64,000 nucleotides of DNA. It comes from an uncultured Lachnospiraceae bacterium (GTDB taxonomy: Bacteria; Bacillota; Clostridia; Lachnospirales; Lachnospiraceae). Positions 49,698 to 58,539 of this stretch are shown here, one piece after another. Position numbers and translations under genes: made by a program. The notes beneath the pieces were generated by a model. It worked only from the letters and a program-made list of their open reading frames with translations, was not told the DNA's origin and made no database searches. Where the stretch lies: NCBI GenBank assembly GCA_951802115.1, contig CATOPL010000005.1, forward strand, positions 62,001 to 126,000. The letters are read 5' to 3'. Position 1 is the stretch's first letter; every line of letters starts with the position of its first letter.

Positions 49698-51614
49698 ATG
49701 CGGATAACAGATTTACTAGACAAAAGAAGTATCTCTCTGACCGGAGCTCCCGGATCTAAAAAAGAGGCTCTGGACCAGATCATTGACCTGATGATCAGAA
49801 GTGAAAAAATCAACGACAAAGAAGCATATCGCCGGGAAGTCTATCGGCGTGAGGAAGAAAGCACAACAGGAATCGGTGAAGGGATCGCGATCCCTCACGG
49901 CAAAGGGCCATTTGTCACCAAGCCTGGCCTGGCTGCTATGGTCGTAAAAAACGGCGTCGATTTTGACTCGCTGGACAAAGAGCCTGTCCACCTGATCTTT
50001 CTGATTGCAGCGCCCAATACGGAAGACAACATTCACCTTGATGTACTGAGCAAGCTTTCCATGCTCCTCATGGATGAAAAATTTGCCGACGACCTCAAAA
50101 ATGCCTCCAGCGTGGAAGAATTTCTTCAGATTGTAGACGCGGCAGATGATGAGAAACCTGATCTGAATGATCAGCTTGCAGCACAGAATACCTCCGCGGC
50201 AGAGGGTGCTTTTAAAATTCTGGCAGTGACCGGATGTCCGACCGGTATCGCGCATACATACATGGCAGCGGAGGGAATCGAAAAAGCCGCGCGCAAAGCC
50301 GGATGCTTTGTCAAAGTTGAAACCCGGGGATCCGGCGGCGCCAAAAACGTACTGACTGACCAGGAAATCAAAGAAGCGGACTGCATCATTATAGCTGCAG
50401 ATACCAAAGTACCTATGGATCGTTTTCATGGCAAGAAGCTTATCGAATGCCAGGTGTCAGACGGCATCAGCAAAGCAGATCAACTGGTGGAGCGCGCCAT
50501 GAGCGGAAATATACCGGTCTATCAGGCCGATAATCCTTCCTCTTCCTCCGCGTCGGGCAGCCCTTCCGGTGGAGTTGGACACAAAATATACATGCAGCTG
50601 ATGAACGGCGTCTCCCATATGCTTCCCTTCGTTGTCGGAGGCGGTATCCTGATCGCTCTTGCCTTCCTGATCGACGGCCTTTTTGTAGATATCAATGCGC
50701 TCTCTGATGAAGCCAGAAGCGCTTTTGGAACCATCACTCCCGCAGCTGCTGTTTTAAAAGGCATCGGTGATACCGCATTTAGTTTCATGCTTCCGGTCCT
50801 TGCAGGCTTTATTGCCATGAGCATTGCGGACCGCCCCGGACTGGCTGTAGGTTTTGTAGGTGGTATGATGGCCTCTGCAGGCAAATCCGGCTTCCTGGGT
50901 GCACTGGCGGCAGGTTTTATTGCCGGGTATCTGATACTGCTCCTGATCCACATATTTTCCAAACTGCCGCAGGCGATTGAGAAGATCGCTCCGGTTCTGC
51001 TCTATCCACTGTGCGGTATTCTTCTGATGGGACTGATCATGCAGTTCTGCGTAGAACCACCTATCGGCGCACTGAATACTGCCTTAAACACTGCACTGAC
51101 GAACATGGGCGGTTCCAGCCGTATACTTCTTGGTATCGTCGTAGCAGGCATGATGGCTATCGACATGGGCGGCCCTTTCAATAAAGCTGCTTACGTTTTC
51201 GGAACTGCTTCCATCGCAGCCGGTAATTATCACATCATGGCAGCTGTTATGATCGGCGGTATGGTTCCTCCCTGTGCCATCGCACTTGCAAGCCTGCTGT
51301 TCAAGAACAAATTTACAAAGGCAGAACGGGAATCCGGCCCGGTCAATTTTATCATGGGACTGGCCTTTATCACCGAAGGTGCAATTCCTTTTGCCGCCTC
51401 CGATCCCCTGCATGTGCTCCCTTCCTGCATGGTGGGATCCGCTGTGGCAGGAGCTCTTTCCATGGCATTTAACTGTACTTTGATGGCTCCGCACGGCGGT
51501 ATCTTCGTCGTCCCGGTTGTAGGCAATGCCATCATGTATCTGGCAGCGCTTGTAATCGGAACAATCACCGGCGCGGTTCTGCTCGGTGTATTGAAAAAGA
51601 AAGTTTCCGAATAA
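49698..51614 (+). CDS. fruA: Fructose-specific PTS enzyme IIABC
   Basis: 638-residue fused PTS permease. The IIA domain (about 1-148) has active His67 in GIAIPHGKG. The IIB domain (about 172-270) has phospho-Cys180 in VTGCPTGIAHTYMAAEGIE. The membrane IIC domain (about 290-635) ends in a Lys-rich tail. It takes up fructose as fructose-1-phosphate, the substrate of the upstream FruK. AGAAAGGA precedes the ATG at 49698. The A-B-C order is typical of Firmicutes FruA. Confidence 0.95.
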   Translation: MRITDLLDKRSISLTGAPGSKKEALDQIIDLMIRSEKINDKEAYRREVYRREEESTTGIGEGIAIPHGKGPFVTKPGLAAMVVKNGVDFDSLDKEPVHLIFLIAAPNTEDNIHLDVLSKLSMLLMDEKFADDLKNASSVEEFLQIVDAADDEKPDLNDQLAAQNTSAAEGAFKILAVTGCPTGIAHTYMAAEGIEKAARKAGCFVKVETRGSGGAKNVLTDQEIKEADCIIIAADTKVPMDRFHGKKLIECQVSDGISKADQLVERAMSGNIPVYQADNPSSSSASGSPSGGVGHKIYMQLMNGVSHMLPFVVGGGILIALAFLIDGLFVDINALSDEARSAFGTITPAAAVLKGIGDTAFSFMLPVLAGFIAMSIADRPGLAVGFVGGMMASAGKSGFLGALAAGFIAGYLILLLIHIFSKLPQAIEKIAPVLLYPLCGILLMGLIMQFCVEPPIGALNTALNTALTNMGGSSRILLGIVVAGMMAIDMGGPFNKAAYVFGTASIAAGNYHIMAAVMIGGMVPPCAIALASLLFKNKFTKAERESGPVNFIMGLAFITEGAIPFAASDPLHVLPSCMVGSAVAGALSMAFNCTLMAPHGGIFVVPVVGNAIMYLAALVIGTITGAVLLGVLKKKVSE

Positions 51615-51635
51615 ACTTGATTCATCGTACCATTC

Positions 51636-51661
51636 AGGGCTGTCGCAGAATACAGCCCTGG
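51636..51661. terminator. Hairpin between convergent fruA and the phosphorylase gene
   Basis: 9-bp perfect stem CAGGGCTGT/ACAGCCCTG with an 8-base loop, 22 bases after the fruA stop. No strong U-tract on either side. Confidence 0.5.
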
Positions 51662-51693
51662 TGGTCATCCATTCTGTCCGGCCGGTTCGGATA

Positions 51694-52509
51694 TCAAAAG
51701 TCCAACAGAAGCTGTTTCACCCAGCTGCACAGCTTTTCGCTGCTTTCATTTGCTATTTTCATCACTTCTTCATGGCTGTGTTTCGTTTTGGAAATCCCTG
51801 TGGCCATATTCGTAATACAGGCGATTCCCAGTACCTTCATGCCCAGATAATTAGCCGCAATCGTTTCAGGCACTGTAGACATACCGATGGCATCTGCACC
51901 GAGATTCTCAAAAGCCCGAATCTCCGCCGCGGTCTCGTAGCAGGGCCCGGAAAAGATCGCATATACCCCTTTCTGATACGGAAGGCCCAGCCCATCTGCT
52001 GCAGCCTGCGCCTTTTTCATCAAGTCTTTGGAATACGCCTCCGACATATCCGGAAAACGAACGCCGAAACGCTCATCGTTCTCCCCGATCAGGGGATTAT
52101 CTCCCAGCATATTGATATAATCCGTCAGAAGCATCAGGTCTCCCGGTGTGAATTTCCGATTAATTCCGCCGCAGGCGTTGGTTACAATCAGATTTTCAAT
52201 ACCCAGAAGCTTCATCACATAGATGGGATAGGTCACTTCCTTCATCGTAAATCCTTCATAATAATGAAAGCGCCCCTGCATAGCTGCAACTGTCTTTTGG
52301 CCTATTCTGCCAATCACCAGATTGCCCTCATGTCCCGCCACATCAGACTGCGGAAAATTCGGGATCTCGGCATAAGGAATCACGGTTTTCTCCTCCATGA
52401 TGTCCACGAGCCCGCCAAGACCACTGCCCAGGATGATTCCTGTAACCGGTTTTAAACTGATCTTGCTCTGAATAAAAACAGCTGATTCTTTTACCTTGTC
52501 ATAAAACAT
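51694..52509 (-). CDS. Purine nucleoside phosphorylase (PNP/MTAP family, trimeric type)
   Basis: 271 residues. IILGSGLGG (about 25-33, phosphate binding), NACGGINRKFTPGDLMLLTDYINM, and the MSTVPETIAANYLGMKVLGIACITN block are those of inosine/guanosine phosphorylases. It splits purine nucleosides to base and ribose-1-P. The ATG at 52509 follows GGAGG by 8 bases; the longer frame has no ribosome site. Single gene, convergent with fruA. Confidence 0.94.
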   Translation of the reverse strand: MFYDKVKESAVFIQSKISLKPVTGIILGSGLGGLVDIMEEKTVIPYAEIPNFPQSDVAGHEGNLVIGRIGQKTVAAMQGRFHYYEGFTMKEVTYPIYVMKLLGIENLIVTNACGGINRKFTPGDLMLLTDYINMLGDNPLIGENDERFGVRFPDMSEAYSKDLMKKAQAAADGLGLPYQKGVYAIFSGPCYETAAEIRAFENLGADAIGMSTVPETIAANYLGMKVLGIACITNMATGISKTKHSHEEVMKIANESSEKLCSWVKQLLLDF

Positions 52510-52610
52510 ATATTTTTCCTCCATATATTTTAAGAGAGTGTCAACTTTATATGGCCAAACCCGGCTCAAACCCAGCAAAATCAACAGTTTCAGAGTCTAT
52601 AAGCCTATGT

Positions 52611-52740
52611 CTCCCCTTTCTTTGGCTTACCCGGCCAATATTTTGCTCCAAAAATCAGCCAAGTCGGGCGGAAAGCCCGTTTTTCAGCCTCGGCAGAGCT
52701 TTCGTTGTAAAATACAATGACTAAGCCAACGGAAAGGGAG
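52611..52740. repeat. MITE-like palindromic element with 19-bp inverted ends
   Basis: Left end CTCCCCTTTCTTTGGCTTA (52611-52629) pairs with TAAGCCAACGGAAAGGGAG (52722-52740), 16 of 19 matching. Inside is another inverted pair, TTGGCT...AGCCAA. The 430-base gap 52510-52938 holds this element and the tail of repeat copy C but no gene. Confidence 0.5.
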
Positions 52741-52896
52741 CTGATTTTCATATTTTGTTTTACACTATCTATTTTGATACATACATAATATTATAAAACA
52801 TTCATTTCCTCAATAGACAAAGGGACTGTTGCCTGACAAAAGCGCTCCTGATCAAAAAGGGCATATCCTTTTTCGATTTTCGAAACAGACAATAGA

Positions 52897-52940
52897 AATA
52901 TACTGCACATCTGCCAGAAAGCTGTTTTCAAATACGCTCT
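52897..52940 (-). repeat. Partial copy C of the dispersed intergenic repeat
   Basis: ATCTGCCAGAAAGCTGTTTT followed by CAAATACGCTCT matches the right third of the copy at 49547-49658. Read on the minus strand it starts within the stop codon of the DUF4230 gene. Confidence 0.6.
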
Positions 52941-53517
52941 AACGAATGATCAGTTCCCGATCCCCGATCCCGCCTTCTAAAATACCACGGACAAGCAGCT
53001 CCGCCTGCAGTCTGGAATTTTCCAGAAGACTGTCAAGGTCTGCATTCTTTTTTACATCTTCCTTCGCAGCAGATACCATATTTATCACATCTTCCTTCTC
53101 TGTACGATTAAACAATGCCCAGCGCTCATCATAAAACTCAATGGAATCTTCATCAATTTCAACAGACTGTATTTCACACTCAGGCAGCGTAATCTGCACT
53201 TCGCTCTCCCGGATCTCAATCCGGGCTTCTGCCAGATCAAGCCCCGCGCGGATTTGTGCCGTATAAATCATGGAAAAGCTGTTTTTCGTCAGGAAAGGAA
53301 TACTTCCTTCTGAATATTTGATCAGTCCGGTATAAGTCAGCCTTGCCGCCGTCAGTTCACTGACCGCCTCCAGCTTTCCGCTTACAAAAGCTGAACTGAG
53401 CTCCGGTTCCTTCGGCGTGCCGTAGCTGATATAGCCGAAAACACCTGCTCCCATGCCGATAAGAAGCGCCAAAAACATGGGAAACCATGATCTGCCTGAC
53501 CTTCCATGTTTTTTCAT
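52939..53517 (-). CDS. DUF4230 domain membrane-anchored protein
   Basis: 192 residues: N-terminal anchor (about 12-32, FPMFLALLIGMGAGVFGYI), then a DUF4230-like domain with the pattern LTAARLTYTGLIKY, a long amphipathic strand pair and a C-terminal helix. Probably on the outer face of the membrane; function unknown. No operon partner. Confidence 0.75.
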   Translation of the reverse strand: MKKHGRSGRSWFPMFLALLIGMGAGVFGYISYGTPKEPELSSAFVSGKLEAVSELTAARLTYTGLIKYSEGSIPFLTKNSFSMIYTAQIRAGLDLAEARIEIRESEVQITLPECEIQSVEIDEDSIEFYDERWALFNRTEKEDVINMVSAAKEDVKKNADLDSLLENSRLQAELLVRGILEGGIGDRELIIR

Positions 53518-53685
53518 ATAAAATCGACCCCCTTGTTTGCTGCTGAAACAGCATCTGCATAATCTCTGGTCAAATTATAACATGCGCCGGTTCTTCTGAA
53601 AATGTCTTTTTCCATACGCCGAAACACAGTCTGGTCCATACTATGATATTTTAAATCTTTATAGGAAAAATGATTATATATGGAT

Positions 53686-53718
53686 TGACACAATATATTA
53701 TATTATATATAATATATA
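53686..53718 (+). promoter_or_regulatory. PadR-operon promoter with overlapping palindromic operator
   Basis: TTGACA (53686-53691), 17-base spacer, TATAAT (53709-53714). Overlapping it, 53694-53718 is a palindrome with perfect 11-base arms ATATATTATAT / ATATAATATAT. AT-rich dyads of this kind are PadR binding sites, so autoregulation is likely. Confidence 0.75.
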
Positions 53719-53748
53719 AAAGTTATTTATAAAAGAAAGGAGCGCAAA

Positions 53749-54066
53749 ATGATATTCCCTCTAACTCCACCCATGTTCGATCTGCTGATCCTTTCCATTA
53801 CTGAAAAAGAAGATTCCTACGGCTATCAGTTGAGTCAGAAGATCAAAAACGTCTCCGGCGTCAAAGATTCCACCCTCTATCCAATCCTGAAAAGGCTGCT
53901 GGAGCAAAACTTTTTAAGCGTCTATGATCAGCCCTTCCAGGGGCGGAACCGACGCTATTACCGGATCACTGAATCCGGCAGAGAAAGATACCTGGAGCTT
54001 ATGGAAGAATGGCAGCTGCACAAAGAAGCCATCGACCAGATTTTGAAAGGAGGAAACGAAACATGA
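53749..54066 (+). CDS. PadR-family transcriptional regulator
   Basis: 105 residues: winged HTH with the PadR hallmarks (LLILSITEKEDSYGYQLSQKI, KDSTLYPILKRLLEQ, and RRYYRITESGRERY) and a short C-terminal helix. Represses its own operon until an envelope-stress or drug signal is bound. Its stop overlaps the DUF1700 start (ATGA). Confidence 0.95.
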   Translation: MIFPLTPPMFDLLILSITEKEDSYGYQLSQKIKNVSGVKDSTLYPILKRLLEQNFLSVYDQPFQGRNRRYYRITESGRERYLELMEEWQLHKEAIDQILKGGNET

Positions 54067-54653
54067 ACCGGGAAGAATACATGAAACACCTGCAGTACAG
54101 ACTCAGAAGACTTCCAAGAGAAGATTACGCCCGGGCAATCGCCTATTTTACAGAATATTTTGATGAAGCCGGACCTGAACAGGAGAAACAGGCCATTGAG
54201 GATCTGGGAAGTCCAGAACTGGCAGCCGACCAGATCATCCGGGAATTTGCAGTGGAAAATGCCGCCAGCCCTGTAAAGAATGTCAAAAAGGGCTTTTCGG
54301 CTCTGTGGATTGGTATTCTGGCAATTTTCGCCGCACCGATAGCTCTGCCGCTGGCACTGGCTTTCGGCGCCATAATCCTGGCCATGATCCTGGTGGTGGC
54401 CGCTCTGATCTTATCTGTATTTCTGATTGCCATATCCATGATTCTGTCCGCCCTTCCATGCATCCTGGTCAGTCTCTGGCTGCTCTTTACTTCCCTTGCG
54501 GACGGACTGGCCACACTGGGAATGGGACTGATGCTCCTGGGAACGGGCATTCTTTTGACGATGGCAAGTATTTTCTTCACCAGATGGTGTCTGCATGGCA
54601 TGACGCTTCTGTTCGGATCGATTGTGAAAGGTGGTAAGCATAATGAAAAATAA
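54063..54653 (+). CDS. DUF1700 membrane protein (HAAS domain)
   Basis: 196 residues. An N-terminal HAAS helical domain (1-85: REEYMKHLQYRLRRLP, YFTEYFDEAGPEQE) is followed by a strongly hydrophobic part with about four membrane spans (95-190). HAAS-DUF1700 proteins usually follow PadR regulators and are thought to sense or process envelope signals. Overlaps padR by 4 bases and the next gene by 11. Confidence 0.9.
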   Translation: MNREEYMKHLQYRLRRLPREDYARAIAYFTEYFDEAGPEQEKQAIEDLGSPELAADQIIREFAVENAASPVKNVKKGFSALWIGILAIFAAPIALPLALAFGAIILAMILVVAALILSVFLIAISMILSALPCILVSLWLLFTSLADGLATLGMGLMLLGTGILLTMASIFFTRWCLHGMTLLFGSIVKGGKHNEK

Positions 54654-55746
54654 GAAAATATGGTTTCTCCTGTCCCTCAGCTGCATTCTGTCGGGAGCTT
54701 TCCTCATGCTTGCAGGAACCCTGTTCAGCGGAATTCCAGGATTCTATCTGGACCGAAGCGGTATTCATACCTCCAAAGAGGCGGCGGAGCATAAGCTGAA
54801 CACATTTCACGATACAACAGAGCTGGACGCATTTGACAGTTTGGAGCTGAAGATCAGTTATGCGGAAGATGTGGAACTGATCCCCTCTGATCATTATGCA
54901 GTCGAATACCGCATCTCCGGCATCCTGGAAGAGCCTGTCTGCAAAGTAGAAAACGGCCGGCTGATTTTTCAGGAGACTCCCTCCTTCCCATACAATGACG
55001 CCCGGATCTGGTTTTTGTATACCGAACCAGGCTCTTCCTACGCCAGAGAGCCTGAGCCAGGACCTTATTATGTAAAAATTGAATATCCCGCGGATCAGCA
55101 CTTCACGGATGTCGTAATCCGGATGGAATCCGGAAACCTGAAACTGCCAGCTATGAAAACAGATACCCTAGACATCCGGAATGACTACGGAAACGTCTCT
55201 CTGGAAAGCTACGCCGGAAACGCACTGGACCTTTATCTGTCCAGCGGTAATCTGACCGCAGGGACAGTCACCGCAGAGCAGGCGCAGCTGAAGAACGAAT
55301 ATGGAAACGTCTCTCTGGAACACTATATGGGAAAATCACTGGAAATCCGGATGTCCAGTGGTGAACTTTCCCTCGGATCTGCAGAGACCGAGCAGACAGA
55401 GATTTTAAACGAATATGGAGATGTCCTGATCAGTCAGGCATCGGGGGGCAGCCTGACAGCAGAGCTGGACTCCGGCTCTTTTCTGTCCGACCGGCTGGAC
55501 TTTCATGATCTGAAAGTAAAGAATGAATATGGAACGATCCGCGTCCGGCTTCCCGGAGAGATCTCCGGATACAGCTGTCAGCTGCAGACCGAATACGGCT
55601 CCATCCTTCTGGACGGCAAACGGATTATAAACAATGACCAGGATGAAAATGAGAATGAAATTTTCTATACCTCCGACGGTTCTAACGGAAAGACGGTTGA
55701 TATTTCCTGTGACAGCGGAGATATCATCATCGATCCGGCTTCGTAG
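54643..55746 (+). CDS. DUF4097-family beta-strand repeat protein
   Basis: 367 residues: N-terminal membrane anchor (about 5-27), then a DUF4097 right-handed beta-solenoid with repeats of the pattern NEYGNVSLEHYxGxSLE at about 180-300 and a C-terminal EYGSILLDG strand. Exposed outside or membrane-attached; function unknown. Third gene of the PadR-DUF1700-DUF4097 unit, a frequent Firmicutes module. AAAGGTGG precedes the ATG. Confidence 0.87.
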   Translation: MKNKKIWFLLSLSCILSGAFLMLAGTLFSGIPGFYLDRSGIHTSKEAAEHKLNTFHDTTELDAFDSLELKISYAEDVELIPSDHYAVEYRISGILEEPVCKVENGRLIFQETPSFPYNDARIWFLYTEPGSSYAREPEPGPYYVKIEYPADQHFTDVVIRMESGNLKLPAMKTDTLDIRNDYGNVSLESYAGNALDLYLSSGNLTAGTVTAEQAQLKNEYGNVSLEHYMGKSLEIRMSSGELSLGSAETEQTEILNEYGDVLISQASGGSLTAELDSGSFLSDRLDFHDLKVKNEYGTIRVRLPGEISGYSCQLQTEYGSILLDGKRIINNDQDENENEIFYTSDGSNGKTVDISCDSGDIIIDPAS

Positions 55747-55881
55747 TCTCCCCCGCCTTTTCTGCCAACAGCCATACATCCTCGCCTTCTGCCGCTTTGA
55801 AGGCCAAAAACACATTGCGCTTCCGTCCCATCCATTGTAAAATATCAGAAAAGCAGCAATCTACAGAAAGCAGGTGGACCT

Positions 55882-57564
55882 ATGGAAAAAACATGGTGGA
55901 AAGAGAGCGTTGTCTATCAGATCTATCCCCGAAGCTTCAACGACAGCAACGGAGACGGCATCGGAGATCTAAACGGTATCACAGAGAAGATGGACTATCT
56001 GAAAGAACTGGGGATCGACGTTATCTGGCTCTCCCCGGTATATGAGTCTCCCAACGACGACAACGGCTATGACATCAGTAATTATCAGGGAATCATGAAA
56101 GAATTTGGAACCATGGAGGACTTTGAGCGTATGCTCCTCTCAGCCCATAAGCGGGGAATCCGCATCGTCATGGATCTGGTAGTCAACCACACTTCCGACG
56201 AACATTTCTGGTTTGTGGAGAGCAGGAAATCCAAAGAAAATCCGTACCGGGACTATTATATCTGGAAAGACGCTGTGGATGGGCACGAACCCAACAACTG
56301 GGGCTCCTGTTTTGGCGGTTCCGCCTGGAAATACGATGAAACCACCAATATGTATTTTCTGCACATGTTTTCACAAAAACAACCGGATCTGAACTGGGAA
56401 AATGAAACTGTCCGCCAGGAAGTATTTGATATGATGGACTGGTGGTGTCAGAAAGGAATCGACGGTTTTCGAATGGACGTAATCAGCATGATTTCCAAAG
56501 ACCCTTCATATCCGGACGGCGTCTTAAAAGAAACCGGCTACGGTGATTATGGTCCCTATGTATGCAATGGTCCCCGGGTGCATGAATATCTGCAGGAAAT
56601 GAATCAGAAAGTCCTCTCCCGCTACGATCTTCTGACCGTAGGCGAGTGCGCAGGTGTAACTGTGGAAGAGGCCAAACGGTATGCGAATCTGGATGGTACA
56701 GAACTGAATATGGTCTTCCAGTTCGAGCACATGGACCTGGATGGGGGGGAGACCTTCAAATGGAACGACCGTAAAATTGATCTTGTAGAATTGAAGCAGA
56801 CCCTCAGCAAATGGCAGAAAGAGCTGTACGGAAAAGCCTGGAACAGCCTTTACTGGTGCAACCATGATCAGCCGCGAATCCTGTCAAGGCTCGGCAATGA
56901 CAGCGACGCTTACCGGGAAATTTCCGCAAAAATGCTGGCGACCTGCCTTCATATGATGCAGGGTACGCCCTATATTTACCAGGGAGAAGAACTGGGCATG
57001 ACCAACGTGCCGTTCTCGTCTCTCAACGACTTTCGGGACATTGAGAGTATTAACGCTTACCATGAATATACTGAAAGCGGGCAGATAACACCAGACGATA
57101 TGATGCGTTATCTGCGCTACAAGAGCCGGGACAATGCAAGAACACCCATGCAGTGGAACGCTAGACCAGGCGCCGGATTTACCAATGGAACACCCTGGAT
57201 CATGATCAACCCGAATTATACGCAGATTAACGCGGAAGAGCAGACAGCGCGGAAAGACTCTGTCTTTCACTATTATCAAAAGCTGATCCGTCTGCGCAAG
57301 TCCCATGAGATTATCGTATATGGTTCTTATGAACTCCTGCTGCCGGATGACCCGGATCTTTATATTTATACCCGGGAACTGAACAGCGAAAAGCTTCTGA
57401 TTATCTGTAACTTTACAGAAGCAGAGAAAGAGTTCTCGCTTCCGGAAGGCTGGCTGCCGGAAAAAATGGAACATTTGATCGGCAATTACTGCCGGACTGC
57501 AGCCCAAAAGACCATGACGCTCATGCCTTATGAAACACTTGTCTACTGCATGACTGCAAATTAA
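55882..57564 (+). CDS. malL: Oligo-1,6-glucosidase (GH13)
   Basis: 560 residues, GH13 alpha-amylase fold. Catalytic residues fall at the exact positions known for Bacillus oligo-1,6-glucosidase: Asp199 (GIDGFRMDV), Glu255 (LTVGECAG) and Asp329 (NHDQPR). The residue after the nucleophile is Val200, the marker of alpha-1,6 rather than alpha-1,4 preference. No signal peptide, so it acts in the cytosol on isomaltose-like sugars. It is in the same direction as the DUF4097 gene but 135 bases away. Confidence 0.94.
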   Translation: MEKTWWKESVVYQIYPRSFNDSNGDGIGDLNGITEKMDYLKELGIDVIWLSPVYESPNDDNGYDISNYQGIMKEFGTMEDFERMLLSAHKRGIRIVMDLVVNHTSDEHFWFVESRKSKENPYRDYYIWKDAVDGHEPNNWGSCFGGSAWKYDETTNMYFLHMFSQKQPDLNWENETVRQEVFDMMDWWCQKGIDGFRMDVISMISKDPSYPDGVLKETGYGDYGPYVCNGPRVHEYLQEMNQKVLSRYDLLTVGECAGVTVEEAKRYANLDGTELNMVFQFEHMDLDGGETFKWNDRKIDLVELKQTLSKWQKELYGKAWNSLYWCNHDQPRILSRLGNDSDAYREISAKMLATCLHMMQGTPYIYQGEELGMTNVPFSSLNDFRDIESINAYHEYTESGQITPDDMMRYLRYKSRDNARTPMQWNARPGAGFTNGTPWIMINPNYTQINAEEQTARKDSVFHYYQKLIRLRKSHEIIVYGSYELLLPDDPDLYIYTRELNSEKLLIICNFTEAEKEFSLPEGWLPEKMEHLIGNYCRTAAQKTMTLMPYETLVYCMTAN

Positions 57565-57666
57565 TACCATCATGTATGATATGCCATAAAAATTAAAATC
57601 TGTGGTTTGCCGCCTTTTTTGATCAGCAATCCGGCAGCAAACCTCACAAATAAGGAGGAACCTCAC

Positions 57667-58419
57667 ATGTACAAGTTATGGGAAGCATTAAAAGAAGCCA
57701 GGAAATATCGCTGGGTGGAGCTCTCTCATCCGCTGAATAACGACAGCCCTTACTGGGCCGGCATTCCGGACGGTTCTGTAGAGCTTGGATCCGTCTGTTT
57801 TGACTGGGGCAACGAGATGCTTGACTGCCTGATTCAGACTTTTAAATTTCCCGGGCAATTTGGCACTCACATCGATTTCCCCGGCCATTTTGTAAAAAAC
57901 CGGGAATTATCCGAAAAATACGATGTCAAAGACCTGGTTTTTCCGCTTTGTGTTATTGATGTTTCAGAAAAAGTAAAAGCAAATCCCACTTATGTGGTTA
58001 CGTCGAAAGACATCAAAGAATATGAAGAAAAATACGGATCAATCCCGGATGGCGCTTTCGTCGCACTGCGCACAGACTGGTCAAAGAAATGGCCCGATAT
58101 GGATGCACTCTCCGGTACTGACGCAGACGGCAAAGAGAACTTCCCCGGCTGGTCCATGGATGCCCTGAAATATATCTACGAAGAGCGTCACGCTGCTGCC
58201 AACGGTCACGAAACTCTGGACACAGACGCCTCCGAAGAAGCCGCTGCTGCAGGCGATCTGGCATGCGAGCGGTATGTACTGGATCAGGGGAAGCTGCAGG
58301 TGGAAGTATTAACCAATCTGGACCAGGTGGCTCCTGCCGGAGCCGTTATCATCGTATCCTATCCGCGAATCGACGGTGCAACGGGACTGCCGGCAAGAGT
58401 GTGGGCTATTACTGAATAA
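57667..58419 (+). CDS. Cyclase/kynurenine formamidase-like metal hydrolase
   Basis: 250 residues of the cyclase (KynB-like) family. FGTHIDFPGHF (about 67-77) carries the HxD...H metal site. An Ala/Glu-rich segment (about 178-202) interrupts the second half. Relatives hydrolyse N-formylkynurenine or similar amides and lactones; the substrate here is not evident. AAGGAGG precedes the ATG at 57667. Single gene ending in a terminator. Confidence 0.88.
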   Translation: MYKLWEALKEARKYRWVELSHPLNNDSPYWAGIPDGSVELGSVCFDWGNEMLDCLIQTFKFPGQFGTHIDFPGHFVKNRELSEKYDVKDLVFPLCVIDVSEKVKANPTYVVTSKDIKEYEEKYGSIPDGAFVALRTDWSKKWPDMDALSGTDADGKENFPGWSMDALKYIYEERHAAANGHETLDTDASEEAAAAGDLACERYVLDQGKLQVEVLTNLDQVAPAGAVIIVSYPRIDGATGLPARVWAITE

Positions 58420-58462
58420 CCCCCTTCAGGCAAACAATCCATTGAGTTCTCCGTGCACTGAT

Positions 58463-58509
58463 TTTGTCTGTCTCAGGCGGACTTAAATGTCCTCCATGAG
58501 ACAGACAAA
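58463..58509. terminator. Long bidirectional hairpin between convergent genes
   Basis: Perfect 13-bp stem TTTGTCTGTCTCA / TGAGACAGACAAA with a 21-base loop, followed on the plus strand by GCCTGTTTTCTG. It ends the cyclase gene and perhaps also the lipoprotein gene. Confidence 0.75.
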
Positions 58510-58539
58510 GCCTGTTTTCTGATCATTGTCGGATAAATT

